A stretch of 64,000 nt of DNA from an uncultured Draconibacterium sp. (GTDB lineage Bacteria; Bacteroidota; Bacteroidia; Bacteroidales; Prolixibacteraceae). Position 1 is the stretch's first letter, and the number at the start of each line of letters is the position of its first letter. Made by a program: the position numbers and the translations under genes. The notes beneath the pieces are model-generated. The model worked only from the letters and a program-made list of their open reading frames with translations, was not told where the DNA came from and ran no database searches. Positions 18,034 to 26,694 of the stretch are shown here, piece after piece. The stretch is from the NCBI RefSeq assembly GCF_963677155.1, contig NZ_OY781884.1, positions 2,434,134 to 2,498,133 on the forward strand, read 5' to 3'.

Positions 18034-19062
18034 TTGAATAAACAAATACTAAATATCAACAATCTCACCATCGGCTATGGTAAAGGCAAAAAAGCAAAAG
18101 TGGTACACGAAGCTTTAAATGCGCAAATGTTTGCCGGCGAACTGGTTTGTTTGTTGGGCGAAAATGGCACAGGAAAGAGTACGCTTATCCGCACACTTTG
18201 TGGTTTTCAGCCTGCGCTTGGAGGAGAAGCTACAATGCTGGGAAAAACGCTATTGAACCTTCCCGAAAAAGAATTGGCAAAAATGGCTGCCGTTGTACTA
18301 ACAGATCGTGTTGTTGTGCCCAATGCTACTGTTGAAGAATTGGTTGGTTTGGGAAGAAGTCCTTATTCAGGAACGTTTGGTATTTTAAACGACCACGATA
18401 AAAAAGTGGTTCACGAGTCCATTGAAAAATGTGGTATCCTGCATAAAAAGAAAGAGCGCCTTTCGAATATGAGCGATGGTGAAAAACAAAAGGCCTTTAT
18501 TGCTAAAGCGCTGGCACAAGATACACCTGTAGTTATACTCGACGAGCCAACCGCATTTCTTGATATGCCTGCGCGTGTTGAGATTATCCAGCTTTTACGC
18601 CAGATTGCAAGTTCATTGGGCAAATCGGTTTTAATGTCGACTCACGATTTGGATTTAGCCTTGCAAATGGCCGACCGTTTGTGGCTACTGGCATCCGACA
18701 AACCATTGTTAGCAGGTAGTCCCGAAGATTTATTACTAAAAAACGAATTCCAATCTATTTTCGAGCATCGCGGAATTGAATTCGATAACCGTACCGGTTT
18801 GTTTCGTATTGGGTACGATTATAAAATCTTACTGCCTGTGCAGGGGCATGGTTTTGAATATGTATTGTTACGTCGTGCCTTTGCCCGAAAAGGGATTAAA
18901 ACCAAGCCTAAAAACGACGGGGATGTAAATTGGCTGGAAATAAGAAAAAATGGCACAACCTCGTTTGTGTATTATAAAAACGGAGAGTGTATTGTAAACG
19001 AAAGTTGCATTGAAAAATTAATCTCGATACTCATTTCTCAACATTCAATACTCGAAGTATGA
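18034..19062 (+). CDS. ABC transporter ATP-binding protein, FecE/BtuD-like, with C-terminal extension
   Basis: A 342-residue ATPase. Walker A is GENGTGKST (residues 42-50), the signature region is MSDGEKQK, Walker B with the catalytic Glu is VVILDEP, and the switch histidine is in MSTHDLDLA. The ATPase domain ends near residue 255, and about 85 extra residues follow, ending LISILISQHSILEV; simple FecE/BtuD proteins are about 250-260 long. The extension has no motif I recognise and may be regulatory. No ATG is available near the start; TTG at 18034 gives the expected N-terminus (NKQILNINNLTIGYG), so I use it. The stop overlaps the nitrilase start (ATGA). Confidence 0.88.
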   Translation: MNKQILNINNLTIGYGKGKKAKVVHEALNAQMFAGELVCLLGENGTGKSTLIRTLCGFQPALGGEATMLGKTLLNLPEKELAKMAAVVLTDRVVVPNATVEELVGLGRSPYSGTFGILNDHDKKVVHESIEKCGILHKKKERLSNMSDGEKQKAFIAKALAQDTPVVILDEPTAFLDMPARVEIIQLLRQIASSLGKSVLMSTHDLDLALQMADRLWLLASDKPLLAGSPEDLLLKNEFQSIFEHRGIEFDNRTGLFRIGYDYKILLPVQGHGFEYVLLRRAFARKGIKTKPKNDGDVNWLEIRKNGTTSFVYYKNGECIVNESCIEKLISILISQHSILEV

Positions 19063-19886
19063 AATTGTCAGCGGTAAGTTCAAAAAGTGAAATTGGTAAT
19101 GTTCAGCAGAACCTGTCCATAACCAAAGACTGGATCGTAAAGCTGGATAAGCAAGGAGCTGATTTTATTCTTTTCCCTGAATTGAACTTATCAGGCTACA
19201 CAAAAAATATTGAAATTTTAGATAATGTTCTGGCTCATAAAGAAGTTGTTTTTCGGGAGCTTTTGAAATTAGCAGAACAAGTAAATGCTGCATTTGCAGT
19301 AGGCTTTCCGGAAAAAGTGGAATCAAGATATTACATTTCTCATTTTCTTTTTCATAAAGGAAAACTTATAGGTATACACAGAAAAACACACCTTGGGGCA
19401 ACCGAAAAGGAAACATTTAACGAAGGCGATGAAATAAATATTTTTGAAGTAGGTGAGTTGAAAATCGGCCTTCAGCTTTGTTTCGAAACGCATTTCCCCG
19501 AAATAAGCTATGCGCAAGTAAAACAAGGCGCAAATGTGTTGGCAATGGCTTTTGCCTCTCCAAGAGAAGAAGCTGTAACAAAACTTGAACGATTTAAACG
19601 CTTTTTACCTGCTCGGGCCTACGATAATGCTTGTTTTGTGGTGGCATGTAATCTTGATTCTGAAACAGAAAATTTGATAAAGATTCCTCCTGTTGCACTT
19701 GTACTTAATGCAAAAGGAGAAGTTTTGAAAGAAACAACCCAGAATAGTTGTATATCAGAAATTGGGCTTGAGCAAATAGAAAAAATCCACCAATCGCGTA
19801 TGGGCAACTTTAATAAAAGCAAACGCGCGAGTCTTTTTCAAAAATATTACGAGGAAAATGAATTGAATGGAGGGAGGAAACAATGA
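19059..19886 (+). CDS. Carbon-nitrogen hydrolase (nitrilase superfamily amidase), role unknown
   Basis: A 275-residue cytoplasmic amidase of the nitrilase superfamily. The Glu-Lys-Cys triad is intact: E41 (FPELNLSGYT), K109 (HRKTHLG) and C141 (LQLCFETHFPE). There is no signal peptide. Both ends overlap neighbours by 4 bases (ATGA), so it is translated with the transporter ATPase and the CobD-like enzyme, which ties it to corrinoid metabolism. No canonical step of B12 synthesis uses a nitrilase. Possibilities are hydrolysis of an amide on an imported corrinoid, or a step supplying the lower ligand, aminopropanol linker or nicotinate. These are guesses from context; only the family call is secure. 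Confidence 0.85.
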   Translation: MKLSAVSSKSEIGNVQQNLSITKDWIVKLDKQGADFILFPELNLSGYTKNIEILDNVLAHKEVVFRELLKLAEQVNAAFAVGFPEKVESRYYISHFLFHKGKLIGIHRKTHLGATEKETFNEGDEINIFEVGELKIGLQLCFETHFPEISYAQVKQGANVLAMAFASPREEAVTKLERFKRFLPARAYDNACFVVACNLDSETENLIKIPPVALVLNAKGEVLKETTQNSCISEIGLEQIEKIHQSRMGNFNKSKRASLFQKYYEENELNGGRKQ

Positions 19887-20938
19887 TTTACGGACACGGA
19901 GACGACCATTATAAATACGACAATATCAGCATTAATTTTAGCTCGAATGTATGTCCCGGAGGAATGAATTTGGGCTTAAAAAGTTATTTAATTAATTGTT
20001 TAGAAGATAGTTGCTCGTACCCCGAGCCAAGGGCTAAAGAATTGGAACAATTAATTGAATGGGAAAACCAACTACCGCAAGGAAGTGTATTGGCTACCAA
20101 TGGTGCTGTTGAGGCTTTCTATTTAATTGCTGCGTGGAAAAAGAATTGCCGGTCGCTTGTTTATATTCCGGCATTTTCGGAGTACGAGGATGCCTGCCGA
20201 ACAAATAAGCATTTATTGGAATTCAGATCGAACACCGAAGTTTCAACTACGCTCAACTATACGCAGGAAGTAGTCTGGCTATGTAATCCAAATAATCCTG
20301 ACGGAAAGGTATTTAACCGCGATTTCTTGCAGAATGTAATTCTCCAAAATAAAAATACGCTGTTTGTTATCGACGAGGCATATATCGATTTTATTGAAGA
20401 AGATATATCGCTGATAAACGTTATTACTAAGTGTAAAAATTTAATAATTACCCGTTCGCTCACTAAGCGCTATGCTATCCCCGGCTTGCGTATTGGTTAT
20501 GTAGTTGCCGATCCCGAGATTATCAGCGAACTGGAAAAGAATATTATCCCGTGGCGCATAAATTTGCTGGCCCAAAAGGCCGGATTGTATTGTTTATCGG
20601 GAGAATATAAGGATGATTTTAACTTGCCGGTGTTAATTGAAGAATCAAAACGATTGCAGAATGAAATTGGGAAAGTCAATGGATTTTTAGTACAACAATC
20701 GAACACAACTTTTTTTCTGGTTAAAACTTCCTGCAAAGCATCCGAATTAAAAGAGGAACTTGCTCAGAAATATGGAATCTTAATTCGCGATGCCTCTAAT
20801 TTCAGAGGGTTGAGCGATTATCATTTTCGGATTTCAAGCCAGTCTTCCTCTGAGAATGATAAATTATTGAAAGCTTTAAACAACATTGTTTCAAAAGATG
20901 AAAGCACTAGAAAATTTAAGTATACAAGCCACGCATAA
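19883..20938 (+). CDS. cobD: Threonine-phosphate decarboxylase CobD-like (PLP, aminotransferase fold)
   Basis: A 351-residue class I/II PLP enzyme. CobD makes (R)-1-amino-2-propanol phosphate, the linker of the B12 nucleotide loop, from L-threonine phosphate. Features: the N-terminal YGHGDD opening, substrate/PLP motifs INFSSNV and NPNNPDG (about residues 135-141), VIDEAYIDF, and the Schiff-base lysine K195 in SLTKRYAIPGLRIGY. Length fits CobD and also histidinol-phosphate aminotransferase, its closest relative. The position beside CobT decides for CobD. The 3' end overlaps CobT by about 40 bases. Confidence 0.82.
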   Translation: MIYGHGDDHYKYDNISINFSSNVCPGGMNLGLKSYLINCLEDSCSYPEPRAKELEQLIEWENQLPQGSVLATNGAVEAFYLIAAWKKNCRSLVYIPAFSEYEDACRTNKHLLEFRSNTEVSTTLNYTQEVVWLCNPNNPDGKVFNRDFLQNVILQNKNTLFVIDEAYIDFIEEDISLINVITKCKNLIITRSLTKRYAIPGLRIGYVVADPEIISELEKNIIPWRINLLAQKAGLYCLSGEYKDDFNLPVLIEESKRLQNEIGKVNGFLVQQSNTTFFLVKTSCKASELKEELAQKYGILIRDASNFRGLSDYHFRISSQSSSENDKLLKALNNIVSKDESTRKFKYTSHA

Positions 20939-21968
20939 TCCGAAGTTGCAAGCAGAGCTTCAACACAAGTTGGATAAAAAAACCAAACCAATTGGTTCAC
21001 TAGGACAAATGGAACGAATTGCGATGCAGCTGGGGCTTATTCAGCAAACAACCACGCCCAAACTGGAAAAACCTGTGATGTTAACGGTGGCATCCGATCA
21101 TTGGATTACCGATGAAAAAGTTAGTCCTGTTAGCACTGATATTACCTGGCAACAAGTATTGAATTTTATTAATGGTGGTGGCGGAATTGGCTTGTTTTGT
21201 GATGTATATGGTTTCGATTTATACGTTGTTGATGCGGGGGTGAATTATGATTTTCCTGCGCATCCCAAACTTATCGATAAAAAAGTTCGGAAAGGCTCGC
21301 GTAACTTTCTGCACGAACATGCCCTTACAAGCGACGAATGCGATCAGGCATTGCAAAACGGACGAGATGTAGTGAGCAGGTTTGCTGAAGAAGGCAGTAA
21401 TCTTGTTGGTTTTGGAGAAATGGGCATTGGCAACACGAGTCCGGCAACAGCATTGTTGTCTGTTTTTGCCGGAATTTCCGTTGAAACTTGCACAGGCCCG
21501 GGCTGCGGTTTAAGTCCTGATGGGGTTTCTCATAAAGCAAATGTGTTAAAACAGGCCATTGAAAAGCATGGAATTTCTGAAAATCCGGTAGAGAACCTGG
21601 CACGGTTTGGAGGTCTTGAAATTGCAACCATTGCAGGTGGAATGTTGGAAGCTGCTGCTCAAAGGCAGTTGATTGTGGTGGATGGTTTTATTACCACCTC
21701 GGCATTTATGGTAGCCTACGAAATTTGTCCAATCGTAAAAGACTATGCTGTGTTTGCACATTCCTCAAAAGAAGGAGGGCATAAGCTCATGCTTAAACAC
21801 ATGAACGCTGATGCGATTATGGATTTGGATTTGCGCCTTGGCGAAGGAACGGGAGCGGCAGTTGCTTACCCCATCATTAGCGGTAGCGTGGAAATGCTAA
21901 ACCGCATGACTTCTTTTGATGAAACCGAAGTGGAAGATACGACACATGTAAAATACGTTGAAAAGTAA
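20898..21968 (+). CDS. cobT: Nicotinate-nucleotide:dimethylbenzimidazole phosphoribosyltransferase
   Basis: A 356-residue enzyme that makes alpha-ribazole phosphate from nicotinate mononucleotide and the lower-ligand base. Diagnostic motifs: LDKKTKPIGSLG near the N-terminus, GEMGIGNTSPATAL, CTGPGCGLSPDG, and LRLGEGTGAA with catalytic E316, next to the E317 of the Salmonella enzyme in numbering. I use the ATG at 20898; an upstream in-frame TTG at 20886 is less likely. It overlaps the CobD-like gene and is 2 bases from CbiA. Confidence 0.95.
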   Translation: MKALENLSIQATHNPKLQAELQHKLDKKTKPIGSLGQMERIAMQLGLIQQTTTPKLEKPVMLTVASDHWITDEKVSPVSTDITWQQVLNFINGGGGIGLFCDVYGFDLYVVDAGVNYDFPAHPKLIDKKVRKGSRNFLHEHALTSDECDQALQNGRDVVSRFAEEGSNLVGFGEMGIGNTSPATALLSVFAGISVETCTGPGCGLSPDGVSHKANVLKQAIEKHGISENPVENLARFGGLEIATIAGGMLEAAAQRQLIVVDGFITTSAFMVAYEICPIVKDYAVFAHSSKEGGHKLMLKHMNADAIMDLDLRLGEGTGAAVAYPIISGSVEMLNRMTSFDETEVEDTTHVKYVEK

Positions 21969-21970
21969 AT

Positions 21971-23281
21971 ATGAAGTCATCATTCTTAATAGCTGCACCA
22001 AAAAGTAATTCAGGCAAAACCATGGTAACTTTGGGCCTAATGCATGCCTTGGTAAACCGTGGCATAACAGTTCAGCCCTTTAAATGTGGTCCCGATTACA
22101 TTGACCCTATGCATCACACAAAGGTTGCCGAAAAAGCATCCTATAATTTAGATTTGTGGATGGCATTGGAGGAACATGTAAAAGCCATCTACAACAAACA
22201 AAGTAACAATGCTGATGTCGCCATTGTGGAGGGCGTAATGGGCTTGTTTGATGGAGCCAAAAAGGATGAGGGAAGCTCGGCAGCTGTTGCCCGTTTGCTC
22301 GATTTACCTGTGGTTTTGGTCGTTGATGCATCGAGCATGGCCTATTCAGCGGCTCCGCTATTGTATGGCTTTAAAAATTTCGATAATAACATAAAGTTGG
22401 CGGGTGTAATTTTTAATAAGGTTGCAGGTGAAAGTCATTTTCAGTTTTTGAAAGAAGCTGCTATTGATGCTGGTGTTGATGTGTTGGGTTATGTTCCTCG
22501 TGATACTCGTTTACATATTGAATCGAGGCATTTGGGGTTGCATTTGCCGGGCGAACATAAAAACATGGACATTGTAAAAATTGCAGCTCAACTAATTGAA
22601 GAACATGTGGACATTGATTTGCTTTTGAAGCTTTCGGAAAGCAAAGCTCATGAGACTAAATATATAAAGCCTTGTAAAACCAAAGGACACTTAACTATTG
22701 CCTTGGCAAACGATGAAGCCTTCAATTTTTCTTACCGTGCCAACCGCGATGTTTTAAATGAACTGGGTGAAGTTGTCGAATTTAGTCCTATTTCCGATGC
22801 CTTATTGCCCGATGTTGATTTGGTGTGGTTACCTGGCGGTTATCCAGAGCTTTTTGCAAAAGAATTGGCTGAAAACAAAGCCATGATAGCGGCAATACAA
22901 AACCATGTTGAAAATGGGAAAGCTCTGATTGCTGAATGTGGTGGAATGATGTATCTCGGTAAAAATATCATTACAAAAGAAGGCAAAAAATTTGCAATGG
23001 CTGGAATTTTAGACATCGACACATCGTTCGAAAACATGATACTTCATTTGGGGTATCGCAAACTTTCGAAAGGTGATTTAACCGTTTGCGGACACGAGTT
23101 TCATTTTTCATCCTTATTAAGTAGAGAAAATGCAGACTCAGATTTTGAAGTGAAAACAGCCAGGGGCAAAAATGTTGAAATGCCTGTTTTCCGAAAACAA
23201 AATTGCTGGGCATCATACATGCATCTTTATTTGGGCGAAAAAGAAAAAATGCAGCAACTACTAAAAGAACTGGGTTTATGA
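21971..23281 (+). CDS. cbiA: Cobyrinate a,c-diamide synthase
   Basis: A 436-residue ATP- and glutamine-dependent amidotransferase that amidates the a and c side chains of (cobalt-)cobyrinate. The N-terminal dethiobiotin-synthetase-like domain has a P-loop at residues 9-16 (PKSNSGKT), then KCGPDYIDP and EGVMGLFDG. The C-terminal glutamine amidotransferase domain has its nucleophile at C323 (LIAECGGMMYLG). Length is normal for CbiA/CobB; CbiP (the other amidase) would be longer and is absent here. Confidence 0.95.
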   Translation: MKSSFLIAAPKSNSGKTMVTLGLMHALVNRGITVQPFKCGPDYIDPMHHTKVAEKASYNLDLWMALEEHVKAIYNKQSNNADVAIVEGVMGLFDGAKKDEGSSAAVARLLDLPVVLVVDASSMAYSAAPLLYGFKNFDNNIKLAGVIFNKVAGESHFQFLKEAAIDAGVDVLGYVPRDTRLHIESRHLGLHLPGEHKNMDIVKIAAQLIEEHVDIDLLLKLSESKAHETKYIKPCKTKGHLTIALANDEAFNFSYRANRDVLNELGEVVEFSPISDALLPDVDLVWLPGGYPELFAKELAENKAMIAAIQNHVENGKALIAECGGMMYLGKNIITKEGKKFAMAGILDIDTSFENMILHLGYRKLSKGDLTVCGHEFHFSSLLSRENADSDFEVKTARGKNVEMPVFRKQNCWASYMHLYLGEKEKMQQLLKELGL

Positions 23282-23335
23282 AATGAACATGAATTTTTTT
23301 CATTCTAAATTCAGAAATCAAAAAATAGTAAACAG

Positions 23336-24025
23336 ATGAAACAAGCAAAATTAACAGGAGTAGGGTTGGGGCCTGGCGATCCGGAATTAATAACGGTCAA
23401 GGGGTTAAAAGCCTTGCTGGCGGCTGATGTGGTTTTTTATCCTGCAACCGATATTTCAGAAGGTGGACAGGTTTCTTTCTCAGCGCGAATTTTGGATGGC
23501 TTGAATTTGAATGTGCCATGCAAACCATTGTTGATTCCCATGTCGGGCAAAAACCGTGAGCAAAACTATGGCAAAGCTTTCGAAATAATTGAACAGAACT
23601 ATAACTCGGGGAAAAATGTAGTTGTTGTTTCGGAGGGCGACCTGCTTTTTTACAGCACTTTTGGTTATTTACTGAAAATTGCCAACGAGAAAAAAATAAA
23701 GTGCGAGCTAATTCCGGGAATACCTGCATTTATTGCCGCAGGTGCCGAGGGACAGCAAGCCATTGTTGAGGGCAATCAGCAATTTTCAGTAATTGCCCGC
23801 CCTAAAAGCTTCGATGAAATTGAAGCTGCTTTAGAAAATAATTCAACGCTTGTTGTTATGAAAATGAGTGTACTTGATAATTGGTATGCTTTTCTGAAAA
23901 ATTGCAAGCGACCATTTTTTTATATTGAACGGGTGGGAACGACACAACAGTTTTCCACTTCTGATTATAAAGATTTGGAGTTCCGCAAAATTCCATATTT
24001 CTCTTTAATTTTATTTTATGACTAG
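23336..24025 (+). CDS. cbiL: Precorrin-2/cobalt-factor-II C20-methyltransferase
   Basis: A 229-residue tetrapyrrole methylase that adds the C-20 methyl group using SAM. Motifs: GVGLGPGDPELITVKG at residues 8-23, SEGDLLFYSTFGYL near residue 100, and ELIPGIPAFIAAGA. Closest in layout to CbiL/CobI by length and by the YPATD segment after the first strand. It overlaps the next gene by 8 bases. With CbiK in the operon, the cobalt-early (anaerobic) route is the likely context. Confidence 0.88.
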   Translation: MKQAKLTGVGLGPGDPELITVKGLKALLAADVVFYPATDISEGGQVSFSARILDGLNLNVPCKPLLIPMSGKNREQNYGKAFEIIEQNYNSGKNVVVVSEGDLLFYSTFGYLLKIANEKKIKCELIPGIPAFIAAGAEGQQAIVEGNQQFSVIARPKSFDEIEAALENNSTLVVMKMSVLDNWYAFLKNCKRPFFYIERVGTTQQFSTSDYKDLEFRKIPYFSLILFYD

Positions 24026-25421
24026 AAAGATATTCAGCATTGGCATAGGACCTGGAAATGAAAAATATTTAACTCCGCAGGCAAAAGCTGCCATTGAAGC
24101 GGCAGAGGTTATTGTTGGTTACGGGCCGTATTTCGAGCATGTAAAGCAATTAACTAACGGAAAGGAATTGATAAATACAGGCATGAAAAAAGAGCGCGAC
24201 CGCGCAGAAAAAGCTTTTGAATTAGCCGAAGGAGGAAAGACTGTTGCGGTAATCAGCAGTGGCGATTCAGGAGTTTATGGCATGGCTCCTTTGCTTTGGG
24301 AAATGAAAAGTGAAAAAGATTCACCGATTGAGTTGGAAACGATTCCCGGAATTTCGGCCATGTTTGCAGCTGCTGCAAAACTGGGCGCACCACTTGGTCA
24401 CGATTTTTGCTCCATTTCCATGTCGGATTTATTAACGCCTTGGGAGAAAATTGAGAAACGTATTGTTGCTGCTGCTGAAGCCGATTTTGTAACTGCCGTT
24501 TACAATCCCCTAAGTAAAGGTCGTTTTTGGCAGTTAATGCGTTTGCGCGAATTGTTTCTGGAGGCTCGCTCACCTCAAACACCTGTTGGCATTGCCCGCA
24601 ACGTTGGGCGCCCCGATGAAAGCATTGAAGTAATAACACTGGCTCAACTGAATCTTACCAAAGCAGATATGTTTACTGTGTTGGTAATTGGCAACTCGCA
24701 AACATTCAGTCATAAGCAAAAAATGATTACACCACGAGGCTATTATGCTTCTTCCAACAAATCGGAGGATAAGTTGGGGCGAAAAATTATGAACGAGAGT
24801 TTTCGTACTATTCTCGAAAATATTGATACTACAGGAAACAGTTTGGCGCATACCTGGGTGGCACTGCATTGTATCCACACTACGGCCGATTTTAGTTTAA
24901 ACGAATCGGTAGAACTAAGCAACAACGTGGTTGAAAGTTTGCACAGGAAGTTGTATTCGGATAATCCGCCGGTAATTATTACCGATGTGTCGATGGTAAC
25001 TCGTGGAATCCGTCGTGCTATTGCCGAGAAACTGGGTTTGCAAATTAAGTGCTATTTAGATGATGAGCTGGTAAAAACTATGGCTTCTAACAAAAATATT
25101 ACGCGCACACAGGCAGGAATTCAATTGGCAGTAGCGGAACACCCCAATGCTATTTTTGCTTTTGGTAATGCCCCAACTGCTTTAATGGAACTGGTAAAAT
25201 TAATTCGCAACGGAAAGGCAGAGCCAGCTGGTGTTATTGCGGCCCCTGTTGGTTTTGTAAATGTTAAGGAAAGCAAGTGGCAGTTGAAGTACGGTTGTCC
25301 CGATATACCTGCCGTTTTTGTAAATGGAAGAAAAGGCGGTAGTAATGTTGCAGCAACCATTATCAATGCCATATTAAGCTGGGAAGAGGCAAAAGAAATG
25401 CATCCCGGAGAGGGGGTGTAG
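24018..25421 (+). CDS. cbiHC: Fusion: C17-methyltransferase (CbiH/CobJ) + precorrin-8 methylmutase (CbiC/CobH)
   Basis: A 467-residue two-domain enzyme. Residues 1 to about 240 are a tetrapyrrole methylase of the CbiH type (IGIGPGNEKYLTPQAKAAI, SSGDSGVYGMAPL, AVYNPLSKGR, GIARNVGR), which methylates C-17 and contracts the ring. From about residue 255 comes a CbiC domain (catalytic histidine H287 in CIHTTADFS; DVSMVTRGI; FGNAPTAL; APVGFVNVKESK), which moves the methyl group from C-11 to C-12. The two steps are separated in the pathway, so the fusion may serve co-expression rather than direct channelling. A spacer repeat follows the stop. Confidence 0.93.
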   Translation: MTRKIFSIGIGPGNEKYLTPQAKAAIEAAEVIVGYGPYFEHVKQLTNGKELINTGMKKERDRAEKAFELAEGGKTVAVISSGDSGVYGMAPLLWEMKSEKDSPIELETIPGISAMFAAAAKLGAPLGHDFCSISMSDLLTPWEKIEKRIVAAAEADFVTAVYNPLSKGRFWQLMRLRELFLEARSPQTPVGIARNVGRPDESIEVITLAQLNLTKADMFTVLVIGNSQTFSHKQKMITPRGYYASSNKSEDKLGRKIMNESFRTILENIDTTGNSLAHTWVALHCIHTTADFSLNESVELSNNVVESLHRKLYSDNPPVIITDVSMVTRGIRRAIAEKLGLQIKCYLDDELVKTMASNKNITRTQAGIQLAVAEHPNAIFAFGNAPTALMELVKLIRNGKAEPAGVIAAPVGFVNVKESKWQLKYGCPDIPAVFVNGRKGGSNVAATIINAILSWEEAKEMHPGEGV

Positions 25422-25429
25422 AAATACGA

Positions 25430-25490
25430 TTTCTCGCAGAGTTTTACGATAATAAGCGGGAATTTGCGAAAATCAGCAAGAAACGAGAAA
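25430..25490 (+). repeat. Intergenic repeat element, copy 3
   Basis: Starts TTTCTCGCAGAG, contains TTTGCGAAAATCAGCAAG and ends ACGAGAAA; the two ends are inverted copies (TTTCTCG / CGAGAAA). It matches the spacers near 15722 and 17969 and fills the gap between the CbiHC and CbiET genes. Confidence 0.5.
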
Positions 25491-25491
25491 T

Positions 25492-26682
25492 ATGAAAATC
25501 ACAACAATAGGCATATCTGATCAAACACCTGAATTTACCCAAAACGAATATCTGATTATCCAATCGGCGACATATTTTGCAGGTGGGAAAAGGCATCGTG
25601 AATTGGTGGAAGGTTTTCTTCCTCATGGATTTCATTGGAGCGACATTACTGTTCCGCTTTCAAATTTGTATAAAGAAATAGAAGATTCGAATTCCGATTG
25701 GGTGGTTTTTGCCTCGGGCGACCCGCTTTTTTACGGTATTGGTATTACTTTGAAACGAAAATTCCCCGGTGCCGAAATTGTAAGTTTACCAACTTTTAAT
25801 TCCTTACAATTACTGGCACACAGCTTTCAGTTGCCTTATGGCGAGTTTCAAACCATTTCCCTTACCGGACGGAGCTTTCATGAATTTGACAAGGCACTGA
25901 TTCTGGGGACAGCGAAAATGGGAATCCTTACCGACCGAAAAAATACGCCAAAAATGATTGCCCAACGTATGCTCAAATTTGGATATTCAAACTATAAAAT
26001 TTACTACGGTGAATGTTTGGGTGGTGAAAAAGAACATGTAAAAGAATTGAGTTTGCACGAAACACTAAAACTCGATTTTAATCATCCAAACTGTTTCTAT
26101 TTGGAAAAAACGGATGAGGTAATTCCCCAAAAAGGAATAGCTGAAAGTGATTTTGAACCATTGGAAGGCAGACCCAAAATGATTACAAAAATGCCCATCC
26201 GATTGGCAACGCTGGCACTTATGGAATTACAGAATAAAAAGGTGTTTTGGGATGTTGGGGCATGCACAGGCAGTGTTTCTATTGAAGCCAGGTTGCAGCA
26301 TCCACATTTAAGCGTTACTTCATTTGAAATAAGAAAGGAGTCAGAGGGAATTATTCAAAGAAATGCCCGTAAATTTCAAACTCCGGGAATTGATCTTTTT
26401 ATTGGCGATTACTTGCAGATCAATAAATCAGGTTTGGTAAAACCAGATGCTGTATTTATAGGTGGTTACGGAGGTAAGATGGATGAGGTTTTAAGTGATA
26501 TTGATTTTCATCTTTCCGACGATGGTATTATTGCTTTTAATTCAGTAAGCGAAAAAAGCTACGATGGGTTTACCTCGTGGTGTAAAAAATACAGTTATTC
26601 AATTAAAAATGAAATGCAGGTAAGCGTCGATAAATTCAATCCAATTCGGATACTGGTTGCCTCAAAAAATCTCAATACTTAA
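25492..26682 (+). CDS. cbiET: Precorrin-6Y C5,15-methyltransferase/decarboxylase, CbiE-CbiT fusion (CobL type)
   Basis: A 396-residue protein. The N-terminal CbiE domain (residues 1 to about 205) carries FASGDPLFYGIG and the methylase fold; the C-terminal CbiT domain (from about residue 225) has a Rossmann SAM site, VFWDVGACTGSVSIEA, and GGYGGKMDEVL. Together they methylate C-5 and C-15 and decarboxylate the C-12 acetate. The fused arrangement is common in CobL and in Bacteroidota. It precedes CbiGF by 12 bases. Confidence 0.93.
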   Translation: MKITTIGISDQTPEFTQNEYLIIQSATYFAGGKRHRELVEGFLPHGFHWSDITVPLSNLYKEIEDSNSDWVVFASGDPLFYGIGITLKRKFPGAEIVSLPTFNSLQLLAHSFQLPYGEFQTISLTGRSFHEFDKALILGTAKMGILTDRKNTPKMIAQRMLKFGYSNYKIYYGECLGGEKEHVKELSLHETLKLDFNHPNCFYLEKTDEVIPQKGIAESDFEPLEGRPKMITKMPIRLATLALMELQNKKVFWDVGACTGSVSIEARLQHPHLSVTSFEIRKESEGIIQRNARKFQTPGIDLFIGDYLQINKSGLVKPDAVFIGGYGGKMDEVLSDIDFHLSDDGIIAFNSVSEKSYDGFTSWCKKYSYSIKNEMQVSVDKFNPIRILVASKNLNT

Positions 26683-26694
26683 TATTAATAACAC

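Noticed and set aside
24253-24639. Antisense open frames within coding genes, such as this one, 26662-27111 and 41719-42000
   Set aside because: They lie fully opposite strongly supported genes, have no recognisable protein features and follow the codon pattern of the sense gene.
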